Positions 1 to 8,147 of a DNA stretch of 34,546 nt are shown piece by piece. How positions within the stretch are numbered: the stretch's first letter is position 1; every line of letters starts with the position of its first letter. The translations under genes and the position numbers were made by a program. The stretch spans positions 1 through 34,546 of the forward strand of contig FOCC01000016.1 in NCBI GenBank assembly GCA_900110005.1, given 5' to 3'. The stretch is from Ligilactobacillus sp. WC1T17 (lineage in GTDB: Bacteria; Bacillota; Bacilli; Lactobacillales; Lactobacillaceae). The notes under the pieces were generated by a model. That model saw only the letters and a list, made by a program, of their open reading frames with translations. It had not been told where the DNA came from and ran no database searches.

Positions 1-185
1 TAGCACCTGTTTCCAAGTGTTATCCCCCTCTTTTGGGCAGGTTGCCTACGTGTTACTCACCCGTTCGCCACTCAGTCTTTTAATCGCTAAATGCAAGCAT
101 TTATTGATCAAAAGCTTCGTTCGACTTGCATGTATTAGGCACGCCGCCAGCGTTCGTCCTGAGCCAGGATCAAACTCTCAATTTA
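1..185 (-). rRNA. 16S ribosomal RNA, 5' end only (partial)
   Basis: Read on the minus strand, the segment carries the universal 16S 5' landmark GAGAGTTTGATCCTGGCTCAG-type sequence (about 159-179). It continues through GACGAACGCTGGCGG and the V1 region to the GGCGAACGGGTGAGTAACACG block. The gene runs off the left edge, so only roughly the first 185 nt are present. The mature 5' end is estimated at 181-187 by analogy with other Firmicutes and is not fixed by the sequence. The rest of the rrn operon would lie to the left. Confidence 0.97.
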
Positions 186-284
186 TAAGTTTGTGACTCA
201 AAATTTAAATTTACTAGCGAATTGACTTCGCAAATATCGTTGCTCTTGTTCAAAACAAGAAGCCCTGCACATTTGCTTATCGAA

Positions 285-308
285 ACTTTGTTCAGTTTTC
301 AAAGATCT
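285..308 (-). promoter_or_regulatory. rrn leader boxA-like antitermination element
   Basis: On the minus strand the rRNA leader holds GATCTTTGAAAACTGAACAAA, which matches the boxA-type leader motif commonly found ahead of Firmicutes 16S genes (TGCTCTTTGAAAACTGAA). It lies between the promoters and the mature 16S end, where NusB/S10 would load. The antitermination role is inferred from family knowledge. Confidence 0.55.
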
Positions 309-337
309 GTTTCAAAGTCGCTCATCGCGGCTTCTTC

Positions 338-366
338 ATTCTATCATCGGCTTTCTTAAATGTCAA
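338..366 (-). promoter_or_regulatory. rRNA promoter P2 (proximal)
   Basis: Minus-strand TTGACA (366-361), a spacer of exactly 17 nt, then TAGAAT (343-338). This is a near-consensus sigma-A promoter reading into the 16S leader, with a predicted start near 331. Confidence 0.85.
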
Positions 367-402
367 CCTCTTTTTCAAGAAGCTTTATCAGCCGACCAAA
401 TC

Positions 403-431
403 ATTATCGCATTTTCCAAACGCAATGTCAA
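403..431 (-). promoter_or_regulatory. rRNA promoter P1 (distal)
   Basis: Minus-strand TTGACA (431-426), a 17 nt spacer, then GATAAT (408-403). It sits exactly 65 bp upstream of the proximal promoter, giving the tandem arrangement usual for Firmicutes rrn operons. A third TTGACA lies at 506-501 with a weaker TAAACT 17 nt downstream and may be another start. Confidence 0.8.
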
Positions 432-600
432 TAACAATTTTATTTTTTACAATCATCACTCACGCGACAACTTTTATAGTTTAACATTTAAAAATAAATG
501 TGTCAACATCTTTTAAATACTAAATTCAAAAAAGTTTATACATCGCATCAGCAACTTTATAAGTATAACATGTTCCACATAAAAAGCAAGCTTTTTTTAT

Positions 601-630
601 AAAAAAAAACGACTGTCACAAAGACAGCCG
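601..630 (-). terminator. Terminator of ppiB-cvfD
   Basis: Minus strand: an 8 bp stem CGGCTGTC/GACAGTCG (630-623 with 617-610, one G.T pair), a 5 nt loop, then at least nine T. It lies just past the cvfD stop codon. Between it and the rRNA promoters (about 507-600) is AT-rich DNA in which I see nothing else. Confidence 0.88.
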
Positions 631-636
631 CTCATC

Positions 637-1023
637 TTATTTTCCGTTTTCGATATCCTCTAAAGCACTTTCAACCCATCCGTCCAAACGACTAGCGATG
701 GGAGCAAAACCATCATGAACATGGCGATTAGTCCAAAACCGTTTTCGTGTCGACCTGGATCTGTTGGGTGCTTCAAAATCAAAAGGCTTTTCTAAGCATC
801 TCACCGACAATGAAATTTTTTGGGTGTACTCATCAATATCAATAATCATGACCCTTACGCGTTGACCAATCTTTAGATAGCTATGGATATCATCTATAAA
901 ACCGTGCCTGCACTCAGAAATATGAATCAAGCCCTGTGTTTTATCATCCAATGCGACAAATGCACCGTATGGCTGGATACCTGTAACCTTACCGTCAAGA
1001 ACCATCCCAATACGATAATTCAT
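637..1023 (-). CDS. cvfD: S1-domain RNA-binding protein, CvfD/YugI type
   Basis: A 128-residue protein with one S1 RNA-binding fold at about residues 1-75, showing the typical G.V.G...YGAFV.L....GLIHISE pattern followed by the IDEYTQKISLSVR strand. A charged tail of about 50 residues follows. Small single-S1 proteins of this kind (general stress protein 13, YugI, CvfD) act as post-transcriptional regulators and bind RNA or ribosomes. The length matches the family (about 120-130). The start is an ATG preceded by GGAGCTC 8 nt upstream. It lies 11 nt after the ppiB stop with no promoter between, so the two form an operon that ends at a strong terminator. The family call is confident; the role in this organism is inferred. 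Confidence 0.85.
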   Translation of the reverse strand: MNYRIGMVLDGKVTGIQPYGAFVALDDKTQGLIHISECRHGFIDDIHSYLKIGQRVRVMIIDIDEYTQKISLSVRCLEKPFDFEAPNRSRSTRKRFWTNRHVHDGFAPIASRLDGWVESALEDIENGK

Positions 1024-1034
1024 ACGCAGAGCTC

Positions 1035-1619
1035 CTATTCTTCTATTTCAACCGCTTCAATGATAACATCGTCTTTGGGTTTATCGCCAAATGTAGTCTT
1101 TACTTGCGCAATCTTATCAACTACATCCATCCCTGTAATTACTTGACCAAAAACAGTATGGCGATGATCAAGCCATGGTGTCCCGCCATCGCGATAAGCC
1201 GTGATAATTTCATCCGGATAGCCAGCTTGCTTCATTTGTTCAAACATATCTTCAGGAACATGCTTGGCTTGAACAATAAAAAATTGGCTGCCATTCGTAT
1301 TAGGACCTGCATTAGCCATTGACAAAGCACCGCGCAAATTAAATAATTCATTTGAAAATTCATCTTCAAAGCTTTCGCCCCAAATACTTTCACCACCCAT
1401 ACCGGTACCTGTAGGGTCGCCGCCTTGAATCATAAAATCATTAATGACACGGTGGAAAATAACGTCATCATATTTTCCAGCTTTAGCCAAACCAATAAAA
1501 TTCTCAACCGTCTTAGGTGTCTGTTCTTTAAACAAAGCCAAAGTAATGTCACCCATATTCGTCTTAATTACTGCTTTAACACTAGCATCTGCTGCGTTAA
1601 GTTGTGGATATGAACTCAT
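1035..1619 (-). CDS. ppiB: Peptidyl-prolyl cis-trans isomerase, cyclophilin type
   Basis: A 194-residue cyclophilin that catalyses cis-trans isomerisation of X-Pro bonds during folding. It has the cyclophilin core from the [14 protein letters not shown] strand through [15 protein letters not shown] (active-site R, F and Q), then [19 protein letters not shown], and [11 protein letters not shown]. No signal peptide is seen, so it is cytoplasmic. I start it at the ATG at 1619 because AGGAGG lies 6 nt upstream; the open frame continues another 22 codons upstream without a ribosome binding site. It is the first gene of a two-gene unit with cvfD. Confidence 0.95.
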   Translation of the reverse strand: MSSYPQLNAADASVKAVIKTNMGDITLALFKEQTPKTVENFIGLAKAGKYDDVIFHRVINDFMIQGGDPTGTGMGGESIWGESFEDEFSNELFNLRGALSMANAGPNTNGSQFFIVQAKHVPEDMFEQMKQAGYPDEIITAYRDGGTPWLDHRHTVFGQVITGMDVVDKIAQVKTTFGDKPKDDVIIEAVEIEE

Positions 1620-1656
1620 CTCAATCCTCCTATTTTCTATTTTATTATCACTATTA

Positions 1657-1685
1657 AGTATAATGTCTATGCGCTTTATTATCAA
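1657..1685 (-). promoter_or_regulatory. Promoter of ppiB-cvfD
   Basis: Minus-strand TTGATA (1685-1680), a 17 nt spacer, then TATACT (1662-1657), about 40 nt upstream of the ppiB ATG. It matches sigma-A at 5 of 6 positions in each box. Confidence 0.75.
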
Positions 1686-1812
1686 TAGACGGCTTGCTTT
1701 ACATTACATTTACAAACTATTTACACAAATTTAAACCGCAAAGAATTTATTTTTTATTTTATTTATGCTACCCTAAAACGTGGATACTTACTTTTATAGA
1801 AAGGAATTTATC

Positions 1813-2820
1813 ATGACTGAAGAAGATTATTACGATATTACTATCATCGGCGGCGGTCCTGTTGGGATGTTTGCCGCTACTTATGCGTGCATGCGTTTAG
1901 CCAAAACACAAATTATTGAAAGCTTAGATTCCTTGGGCGGCCAAGTTAGTGCCCTTTTCCCCTCAAAAAAAATCTATGATATCCCCGGTTTTTTTGGTAT
2001 TACCGGAGCTCAATTAATCACCGAATTAGAAAACCAAGTTAAGCAGTTTAACCCCGATATCTTTTTAAAAGAAACAGTGCAAAACTTAAAAAAGACTGAT
2101 TTAGGGTTTGAAATTACCACCAGTAAACGGACAACGTACTCTAAAGCCATCGTTGTTGCAGCCGGAGTGGGAGCCTTTGAACCGCGGCGTTTAAAATTAG
2201 CTAATGCGGCGGAATTTGAAAATAAAAATCTCTTTTATTTTGTCAAAGATCCAAAACAATTTGCCAACCACGACATTGCTATTGCCGGCGGGGGTGATTC
2301 AGCCGTCGACTGGGCTTTAGCCTTAGAAAAAGTTGCCCACAAAGTCCACATTATTCACCGACGCGACCAATTCCGGGCAATGGAAAGTAGTGTGGAACAA
2401 ATGCAGCAAAGTTCAATCGACATCCATACACCTTATACGATTGAAACTTTAAGCCAAGCCGAAAATGACAAAATTACTCTAGGTCTCAAAAAAGCTAAAA
2501 GTGATGATAAGCTTGAGCTTACTGTTGATGATTTAATCGTTAACTACGGTTTTGTTTCAGATAATAAAATTATCTCAGCTTGGAATCTCGATATGCAGGG
2601 AAAGACGATTAAAGTTGATCAATATCAACAAACATCTATTCCTGGCATCTATGCGATTGGCGATATTGCTTACCGTGAAGGCAAAATCAACTTGATTGCC
2701 ACTGGCTTTGGCGAAGCACCTAACGCTGTTAATAATGCCTTGTTATACGTATACCCTGAAAAACGTCAACCGGCACACAGTACGCAATTAATGAAAGCTT
2801 TCGAAGCTTCCATTAAATAA
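1813..2820 (+). CDS. yumC: Ferredoxin-NADP reductase, type 2 (YumC-like)
   Basis: A 335-residue flavoprotein of the thioredoxin-reductase-like fold. The FAD-binding motif IIGGGPVGMFAA is near the N-terminus, the NAD(P)-binding motif IAGGGDSAVDWA is mid-protein, and the second FAD motif GIYAIGDIA is near the C-terminus. The CxxC redox pair of true thioredoxin reductases is absent, which points to the YumC ferredoxin/flavodoxin-NADP reductase group. These enzymes move electrons between NADPH and ferredoxin or flavodoxin. The start is the ATG at 1813 with AAAGGAA upstream; an upstream in-frame ATG at 1780 has no ribosome binding site. The gene is monocistronic or leads into the DedA gene 25 nt later. 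No ferredoxin gene is visible nearby. Confidence 0.9.
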   Translation: MTEEDYYDITIIGGGPVGMFAATYACMRLAKTQIIESLDSLGGQVSALFPSKKIYDIPGFFGITGAQLITELENQVKQFNPDIFLKETVQNLKKTDLGFEITTSKRTTYSKAIVVAAGVGAFEPRRLKLANAAEFENKNLFYFVKDPKQFANHDIAIAGGGDSAVDWALALEKVAHKVHIIHRRDQFRAMESSVEQMQQSSIDIHTPYTIETLSQAENDKITLGLKKAKSDDKLELTVDDLIVNYGFVSDNKIISAWNLDMQGKTIKVDQYQQTSIPGIYAIGDIAYREGKINLIATGFGEAPNAVNNALLYVYPEKRQPAHSTQLMKAFEASIK

Positions 2821-2845
2821 CCTACAACCACTTTAGGAGGATTTT

Positions 2846-3487
2846 GTGACTTACTTAATTGATTTTATTTTACACATCGATTCACACTTGGTCACCATCG
2901 TTAACACCTTTGGGGACTGGACATACCTAATATTGTTTTTAATTATCTTTATTGAAACGGGAGCCGTCATCATGCCATTTTTACCAGGCGACTCTTTGCT
3001 TTTTGCTGCTTGTGCTATGGCTGCCAATCCTAATTACAACTTAAATATTGGCATCTTTGTGTTCCTCTTTTTAATGGCCCCTATTTTAGGTGATTCATTA
3101 AACTTCTTTATCGGACACAAAGTAGGCCGCTCTCTGACAAAAAATTCTTTCTTTGGCAAGTTTCTCAAAGAAGAACACTTAAATCGTACTGAAGCCTTCT
3201 TTGAAAAACACGGTGGTATGGCCATCTCTTTGGCACGCTTTATGCCAATTATCCGAACGATGTCGCCCTTTGTTTTCGGCGGTTCCGGCGGAAAATATAA
3301 AACTTTCTTGCCTTATTGTCTAGCCGGCACATTGGCTTGGGTTACCCTGTGCTGCGGTGGCGGATATTTCTTCGGTAACTTCCCTATTGTTAAAGAACAC
3401 TTCTCCTTGATCGTTTTAGGCATCATCGGCGTTTCACTTTTGCCAGCTATTATCGGTGCTTTAAAAGCTAAATTCAGCAAAACATAA
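2846..3487 (+). CDS. DedA family integral membrane protein
   Basis: A 213-residue hydrophobic protein of the DedA/SNARE-associated (VTT domain) family. The conserved early segment FIETGAVIMPFLPGDSLLF and the mid-protein FARFMPIIRT-type motif (here ARFMPIIRTMSPFVFGG) are both clear, with about five membrane segments. DedA proteins are linked to undecaprenyl-phosphate or phospholipid recycling across the membrane and to membrane-potential homeostasis. It begins with GTG, chosen because AGGAGG lies 6 nt upstream. It follows yumC by 25 nt and is ended by a hairpin shared with the convergent DUF1461 gene. Confidence 0.9.
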   Translation: MTYLIDFILHIDSHLVTIVNTFGDWTYLILFLIIFIETGAVIMPFLPGDSLLFAACAMAANPNYNLNIGIFVFLFLMAPILGDSLNFFIGHKVGRSLTKNSFFGKFLKEEHLNRTEAFFEKHGGMAISLARFMPIIRTMSPFVFGGSGGKYKTFLPYCLAGTLAWVTLCCGGGYFFGNFPIVKEHFSLIVLGIIGVSLLPAIIGALKAKFSKT

Positions 3488-3521
3488 AAAAACAGTAGTC
3501 GTTAACGACTACTGTTTTTTT
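3488..3521. terminator. Bidirectional terminator between dedA and the DUF1461 gene
   Basis: A perfect hairpin (arms ACAGTAGTCG and CGACTACTGT, centre TTAA at 3502-3505) flanked by A-run and T-run, so it can work on both strands. The minus-strand gene's stop codon (3504-3502) is in the loop, so that gene's final codons form one arm of its own terminator. Confidence 0.9.
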
Positions 3522-4146
3522 GATGCAATTCTTTTTGGCCCAAGCCATATAAAATAAGACATAAAACAATTATGATAATTAAGCAAAAAACAAAGCATGT
3601 CATGAAAAACTCTTCCGGTAATACATTGATAATCGGATCCGTAACCGGATCAAAGATCCAATTAGCATTTCGAAATAAAATTTTATGGAAAACAACAAAA
3701 AAGGCATTAAAATTGGCTATCATCAAGACAGTTAACACAAAGATAAGACTAAACAGCCACCTGATTGGATTGATTAACGTCCAAAACCGCGCTTGTTTTG
3801 CTAAATTATATACATATTTGACTGTGAAAGGCAGCGTAGCCAGCAAAACAACATAATCAAATAAAAATAGCTTTTTACAATCTACAAAATGTCCCATACC
3901 ATTTTGCGACATGGCAAATTTAAGCTGCAACCGGACAATCCAAGGAAAATTCAAATAATTAAGCAATTTTCCATATTGAGCCAGTAATTCATAGCGACTC
4001 ATCCCGGCTAAGCGGTAAAGCTGTTCTTGATCAACAAAATAATAATATAGCGGCTTAAAGTTAATAGTCAAAGCAATGCTGAAAGCAACAATTGTCAAAA
4101 AAAGACCAAGCATATAGCAGCTTTCTTTTAATTTATACCTTTTCAT
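3502..4146 (-). CDS. TIGR01906/DUF1461 family membrane protein
   Basis: A 214-residue protein of unknown function with a hydrophobic N-terminal segment, a central extracytoplasmic-looking stretch (residues about 30-95), and three further hydrophobic segments towards the C-terminus. It matches the DUF1461 (TIGR01906) family in length, topology and its place directly after a yutF-type HAD gene. The ATG at 4146 overlaps the HAD stop codon as TAATG with GGAAG just upstream, indicating coupled translation. An ATG four codons earlier (4158) is possible but has a poorer site. Its last four codons and stop lie within the terminator hairpin. I do not assign a function. Confidence 0.8.
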   Translation of the reverse strand: MKRYKLKESCYMLGLFLTIVAFSIALTINFKPLYYYFVDQEQLYRLAGMSRYELLAQYGKLLNYLNFPWIVRLQLKFAMSQNGMGHFVDCKKLFLFDYVVLLATLPFTVKYVYNLAKQARFWTLINPIRWLFSLIFVLTVLMIANFNAFFVVFHKILFRNANWIFDPVTDPIINVLPEEFFMTCFVFCLIIIIVLCLILYGLGQKELHQKNSSR

Positions 4147-4916
4147 TAAACTTCCCATTCATCTAACGAATCAAGTTCGATTGTCGGTAAAATCGTTTTT
4201 TGTGCTACTTGTTCTTTAGTTGATACTCCAGTATAAACCAGCATTGTATCAATACCAAAATTAATGCCAGCTTGAATATCCGTCATATAATTATCACCGA
4301 CCATAACGACATCTTCTTTGTTTAAGCCCATCTTCTTCAAAGCTTTTTCCATAATAATGGTTTCGGGCTTACCAACATAATCAGCCCTTTGCTGCGTAGA
4401 GCATTCAACTAAAGCAATGACAGACCCAGCACCTGGGACCAACCCACGTTCATTAGGCAAATTAGTATCAGCGTTTGTCCCTATAAAGTGTGCTCCACGC
4501 TTGATAGCTAACGTTGCCATTTCAAATTTGTGGTAAGTAACATCATAATCTAAGCCAACTACAACATAATCAGGCGTTTTTTCTTCAAAATGAAAACCGC
4601 GGTCTAAAATAGCCTGCTTCAAGCCAAATTCACCAATGACATAAACACTACGCTTATTGTCATCCAAGTCAGCCATATAATCAGCTGTCGCTAAAGCTGA
4701 AGTATAAACATTATCAGCCGTAACCTTAATTTCAAAATTATTGGTTAAATTATCAGCTACTTGCTGTGGTGTTTGGGTACTATTGTTGGTTACAAATAAG
4801 AACGGGATGTGGTGTTTTTGCAACCGTTCGATAAACCTTTTCGCAGCTGGAATTTTTTCCTTACCACGATACATAGTCCCATCTAAATCAATCATATAGC
4901 CAGCATATTTTTTCAT
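4146..4916 (-). CDS. yutF: HAD-superfamily phosphatase, NagD/YutF type (TIGR01457)
   Basis: A 256-residue HAD hydrolase. Motif I is DLDGT (nucleophile D10, acid/base D12), motif II is FVTNNST, the substrate-cap region follows, and motif IV is MVGDNYMTDI near residue 209. The KPE segment (GKPETIIMEKAL) carries the conserved Lys. This matches the NagD-like subgroup that dephosphorylates sugar or nucleotide phosphates; the true substrate is unknown. It is the middle gene of a yutD-yutF-DUF1461 operon, starting 18 nt after yutD and overlapping the next gene by one base. Confidence 0.88.
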   Translation of the reverse strand: MKKYAGYMIDLDGTMYRGKEKIPAAKRFIERLQKHHIPFLFVTNNSTQTPQQVADNLTNNFEIKVTADNVYTSALATADYMADLDDNKRSVYVIGEFGLKQAILDRGFHFEEKTPDYVVVGLDYDVTYHKFEMATLAIKRGAHFIGTNADTNLPNERGLVPGAGSVIALVECSTQQRADYVGKPETIIMEKALKKMGLNKEDVVMVGDNYMTDIQAGINFGIDTMLVYTGVSTKEQVAQKTILPTIELDSLDEWEV

Positions 4917-4934
4917 CTTTTCTCTTAGCCTCTC

Positions 4935-5522
4935 TTAGTTTTTCTGTCTAATCGTAAAATGACGCCCACGGCTGTTTTTGCCGACTGTTTTGGCCTTCAT
5001 TTTGCTCTTCTTCTCAGTACGATTTGGTTTACGACTATGCATATCGTAAACTTTTTCATCAAAATTATTATGCCGTCGTGGCTTTTTCTTCGTATTTCTT
5101 TGATTGCGGCGCTTAGGATGCTCTTCTTTAGGTATTGGAGCCGGCTTTTGCACATCAAGATTGCGCAATACAAAATAAGCACAGCCAAAATTGCAATTTT
5201 CATAAAGGTAATCCATCAAACGATCAATCGATTGTGATGGAGTTCCCTTTTTACTTTTACTTTCATAAAAGCCTCGCAGCCGTAATTGATCGTAGCCCCA
5301 ATCGCCAACAATATAATCATACTTAGTTAAAATTTGGCTAAAACGTTCTTTTAAACGTTCCGTTTGAAAGCCATCGCGATAATTTTTAACCAATACATAA
5401 GGATGACCATCAATCAGCATTTGGGTATCACTTTGCATGATAATTTCACTAGCATATTCTGCAATCTTTTCAGCTTTTTTTTGCAGCTGATTTTCACGGC
5501 GTTCACGTTTAACGCTGTTCAA
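4935..5522 (-). CDS. yutD: YutD-like protein with a long basic tail
   Basis: A 195-residue protein. The YutD/DUF1027 core spans about residues 30-125: a YVLVKNYRDGF strand, YDYIVGDWGYDQLRLRGFY, and YLYENCNFGCAYFVLRNL. The function is not established. After the core comes a tail of about 70 residues, very rich in Lys, Arg and Asn and probably disordered; B. subtilis YutD is only about 100 residues, so the tail is an extension. The start is TTG at 5522 with GGGGA upstream; the next in-frame Met is 28 residues in and would cut the helix before the core. It is the first gene of the yutD-yutF-DUF1461 unit. Confidence 0.8.
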   Translation of the reverse strand: MNSVKRERRENQLQKKAEKIAEYASEIIMQSDTQMLIDGHPYVLVKNYRDGFQTERLKERFSQILTKYDYIVGDWGYDQLRLRGFYESKSKKGTPSQSIDRLMDYLYENCNFGCAYFVLRNLDVQKPAPIPKEEHPKRRNQRNTKKKPRRHNNFDEKVYDMHSRKPNRTEKKSKMKAKTVGKNSRGRHFTIRQKN

Positions 5523-5555
5523 GTAAATTCCCCGCTTTCCAAAATATCTAAGGCT

Positions 5556-5564
5556 ATTATAACA
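5556..5564 (-). promoter_or_regulatory. Extended -10 promoter of yutD operon
   Basis: Minus-strand TGTTATAAT (5564-5556) is a perfect extended -10 (TGnTATAAT). No good -35 exists because the upstream DNA is the permease terminator. It lies about 33 nt ahead of the yutD TTG start. Confidence 0.65.
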
Positions 5565-5575
5565 CAGTCACCATT

Positions 5576-5607
5576 AAAAAAAGGACTGCAGCAACAGTCC
5601 TTTTTTT
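5576..5607 (-). terminator. Terminator of the amino-acid permease gene
   Basis: Stem GGACTG/CAGTCC (5583-5588 with 5595-5600), 6 nt loop, seven A on one side and seven T on the other. It begins directly at the permease stop codon and could also act on the plus strand. Confidence 0.85.
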
Positions 5608-6958
5608 AGGCTTTTTTCATCTTCTTGACAATAACTGCCAAAATTACAAACCAAATCACGGCAGCTATCAGGGCCAGTAAAGTTGTTTTTTCAAGACACA
5701 TAACTACACATACAAAAGCTAAGAAAAGCAACACTAAATAATCCGTTACCGGATACCATGGCATAGTAAAAGTTGTCTTTTCTTTTCCAGCTTTGTTTTT
5801 TTTATACCGCAAATGAGCTACAATGATTGCACCCCAAATGAACAAAAAACATGTAGTAGCTACACTGGAAATAAATTGAAATAAAGAAGCATTAGGCACC
5901 ACGAAATTTGCCAAAACAGCTAAAGCAATCACAAAAGTCGAAAATTTAACTGCATTAGCGGGAACCATCCGGTTAGAAACCTGTGACATTTTCTTGGCAA
6001 ACTTAGATTTGCCCTTGCATGTCAGAGCAAACATCATTCGTCCAGTACTAAAGATGGAACTATTACATGCCGAAGCGGCTGCTGTTAAAACCACAAAGTT
6101 GATAATGCCGGCAGCAAAACTAATTCCAACATTTTTAAAAACCTGTACAAAAGGACTTTGAGCTGTCGAAATATCATTCCAAGGATAGATAGCCATCAAA
6201 GCTGTCAGCGAGCCAACATAAAATAAAATGATTCGCAATGGTATTTCATTGATTGCTTTAGGAATTACCACCTTGGGATTTTCAGTTTCAGAAGCTGTCA
6301 CCCCAATCATCTCGATTCCAATAAAGCCAAAGGTTACCATTTGAAATGATTTAATAAAGCCAGTTAATTTTTGCGGAAAAAAGCCGCCATAATTGACTAA
6401 ATTGAGCAAACTTGCATGCCCTTGCGGTGTTTTCCAACCGTTAACAACCATCACAACTCCCACAAGGATTAAAAAGACAATCGCGATAATTTTTATCAAG
6501 GCAAACCAAAATTCCATTTCGCCAAACATTGCCACCGTTATTAAATTAGCAAATAATAGCAGAAGTAATATGACAAATCCCGGCAGCCATTGGGGAATGT
6601 CAGGAAACCAGTATTTCACATACAATCCGCTAGCAGTTACATCAGCCATAGCAATCGTAATCCAGCAAATCCAATACGTCCAACCAGTAACGAAGCCAAC
6701 CTCTTCACCCAAATATTTCACAATAAAATCAATAAAGGAATGTGTTTTCAAATCTGACAGCAATAATTCGCCCATTGCCCTCATCAGTAAAAAACAAATA
6801 ATTCCTGTAAGTAGGTAAGCTAAAACAATTGAAGGCCCTGCTAAATGAATTGATTTGCCTGAACCTAAAAACAGGCCTGTCCCAATCGTTCCGCCTAAAG
6901 CAATTAATTGAACATGCCTATTTTTTAAGCCACGCTTACGCTCTTGCTGTTCATCCAT
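5606..6958 (-). CDS. Amino acid permease, APC superfamily (AAT family)
   Basis: A 450-residue transporter with about 12 hydrophobic segments. The N-terminus carries the AAT-family signature KNRHVQLIALGGTIGTGLFLGSG and the following AMGELL segment, as in bacterial LysP/CycA/ProY-type proton-coupled permeases. Later conserved features are FIGIEMIGVTASETENPK and SACNSSIFSTGRMMFAL. It imports an amino acid across the membrane; the substrate cannot be told from sequence alone. The ATG has GGGTGG 8 nt upstream. It is transcribed alone, ending at its own terminator. In many related genomes acetate kinase follows the comG-ytxK block; here that place holds this permease. Confidence 0.88.
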   Translation of the reverse strand: MDEQQERKRGLKNRHVQLIALGGTIGTGLFLGSGKSIHLAGPSIVLAYLLTGIICFLLMRAMGELLLSDLKTHSFIDFIVKYLGEEVGFVTGWTYWICWITIAMADVTASGLYVKYWFPDIPQWLPGFVILLLLLFANLITVAMFGEMEFWFALIKIIAIVFLILVGVVMVVNGWKTPQGHASLLNLVNYGGFFPQKLTGFIKSFQMVTFGFIGIEMIGVTASETENPKVVIPKAINEIPLRIILFYVGSLTALMAIYPWNDISTAQSPFVQVFKNVGISFAAGIINFVVLTAAASACNSSIFSTGRMMFALTCKGKSKFAKKMSQVSNRMVPANAVKFSTFVIALAVLANFVVPNASLFQFISSVATTCFLFIWGAIIVAHLRYKKNKAGKEKTTFTMPWYPVTDYLVLLFLAFVCVVMCLEKTTLLALIAAVIWFVILAVIVKKMKKA

Positions 6959-7058
6959 TTTCTTTTTCCACCCATCATAAGTCTAATACTATTAGTATAT
7001 AGCTATTATTCATTGTAGTAAAATTCAACTTATTCATTAATAGGTGAATTAAATTCAT

Positions 7059-8069
7059 TTAGCTAAAGTTTTTCTTTTGCCATAAGTCAACTTCTGCCAT
7101 AAATTTGGCAAATTTTTCTTGATCTTTGATAAGCGGAAAATCACCTAACAGGACAGGCTGCGCTTGTTTGGCCTTAGGACCTTTTTTTTGCAACAATAAA
7201 ATAGCCTTTTCTGAATGCTTCGATGTAAATAAATTGCTTGGCAGGTTAATCAAAGCTTGTAAATAGCCCTGCGCTTGAATTTCTTTAAGCAAAGGCAAGG
7301 AATTTTCATCTTCAAAAATACCTGCTGGAACTAAAAACATCCCAATCCCGTCAGCTTTCAACTGCCGCATTCCCTGTTCAATCAATAAGAAATGTGCATA
7401 TGAATGACCTTTTTCAAAATGACTAGCATACTGTTTGGCTTTTTCATCAAGTGGATAATAGCCAATCGGCAAATCAGACACTATCAAATCGACTTGTGGC
7501 ACCACTAATTGGTCTAAGGCATCTTGATGATATAAATCAAGTTGCAAATTTTCCAACTCAGCCTGCAAACTGGCAATCGCTAATAAAGTATCGTCATTAT
7601 CAACGCCAAAAGCATGGATATTTTGATAGTCTGCTTCAGTTAATGATTCAATCAAAGTAGCCGTTAAATTACCGGTACCAATCCCCAAATCAAGCATCTT
7701 AGTAGCTTTTTTATTGTGGTAAACCTGTTTTAGAAGATAAGCCGCTAAAAAGCCGATGGCATCTGGCGTTAATTGATGGTTGGCTTGAATTTTTTCCTTA
7801 CGGTAAGCAAAAATTAATGATAATTGCAAAAGCAATCGTCGATCCTTATTTGCTAAATGCTCTACATCAACCGCTTGATAAATTTCACTTAGTCTAGCTT
7901 GTGCCTTTTCATCTGGTAAGCCGTCTTCTACATGAACTTGACCATCATTTAAGAGGTTGTCAAAGTTCTCAATCAAAGCATCTAAATAATCATCCCCCAG
8001 TTGTTCCTGCAAAATTTGTGTTGCTTCACTCATTAAATTATATTGCTTTTCAATGTCTGCTAATGCCAT
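7059..8069 (-). CDS. ytxK: Class I SAM-dependent methyltransferase, YtxK-like
   Basis: A 336-residue protein with an N-terminal helical region of about 100 residues. The Rossmann methyltransferase domain follows, with SAM motif I MLDLGIGTGNLTATL, a motif II-like acidic strand AFGVDNDD, and the catalytic-type motif SDLPIGYYP, in the place of the NPPY of N6-adenine methylases. It resembles B. subtilis YtxK and the adenine-specific methylase-like gene that commonly follows comG operons. Whether it modifies DNA is unproven. It lies 78 nt after comGG with no terminator between, so it may be cotranscribed, but a promoter (TTGAAA, 18 nt, TAGAAT) also lies in the gap. Confidence 0.85.
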   Translation of the reverse strand: MALADIEKQYNLMSEATQILQEQLGDDYLDALIENFDNLLNDGQVHVEDGLPDEKAQARLSEIYQAVDVEHLANKDRRLLLQLSLIFAYRKEKIQANHQLTPDAIGFLAAYLLKQVYHNKKATKMLDLGIGTGNLTATLIESLTEADYQNIHAFGVDNDDTLLAIASLQAELENLQLDLYHQDALDQLVVPQVDLIVSDLPIGYYPLDEKAKQYASHFEKGHSYAHFLLIEQGMRQLKADGIGMFLVPAGIFEDENSLPLLKEIQAQGYLQALINLPSNLFTSKHSEKAILLLQKKGPKAKQAQPVLLGDFPLIKDQEKFAKFMAEVDLWQKKNFS

Positions 8070-8099
8070 GTCGTTTCCCTTCTAATTTTTAATCATTCT

Positions 8100-8129
8100 A
8101 CTCGTTACAGTTTAACGATTTCAAAATTA
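8100..8129 (-). promoter_or_regulatory. Possible own promoter of ytxK
   Basis: Minus-strand TTGAAA, an 18 nt spacer and TAGAAT lie inside the comGG-ytxK gap at about 8129-8100. This would let ytxK be expressed when competence genes are silent. Confidence 0.45.
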
Positions 8130-8147
8130 AAATGCAAATATTCCCGC

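Noticed and set aside
883-1146. Plus-strand open frame across cvfD and ppiB
   Set aside because: It is a shadow of two well-supported minus-strand genes, with no ribosome binding site and no recognisable domain.
1813-2820. Thioredoxin reductase
   Set aside because: The CxxC active-site pair is absent; the protein fits the ferredoxin-NADP reductase group.
6983-6995. Palindrome CTAATACTATTAG upstream of the permease as an operator
   Set aside because: Short AT-rich palindromes are frequent by chance here, and it is not placed on a clear promoter.
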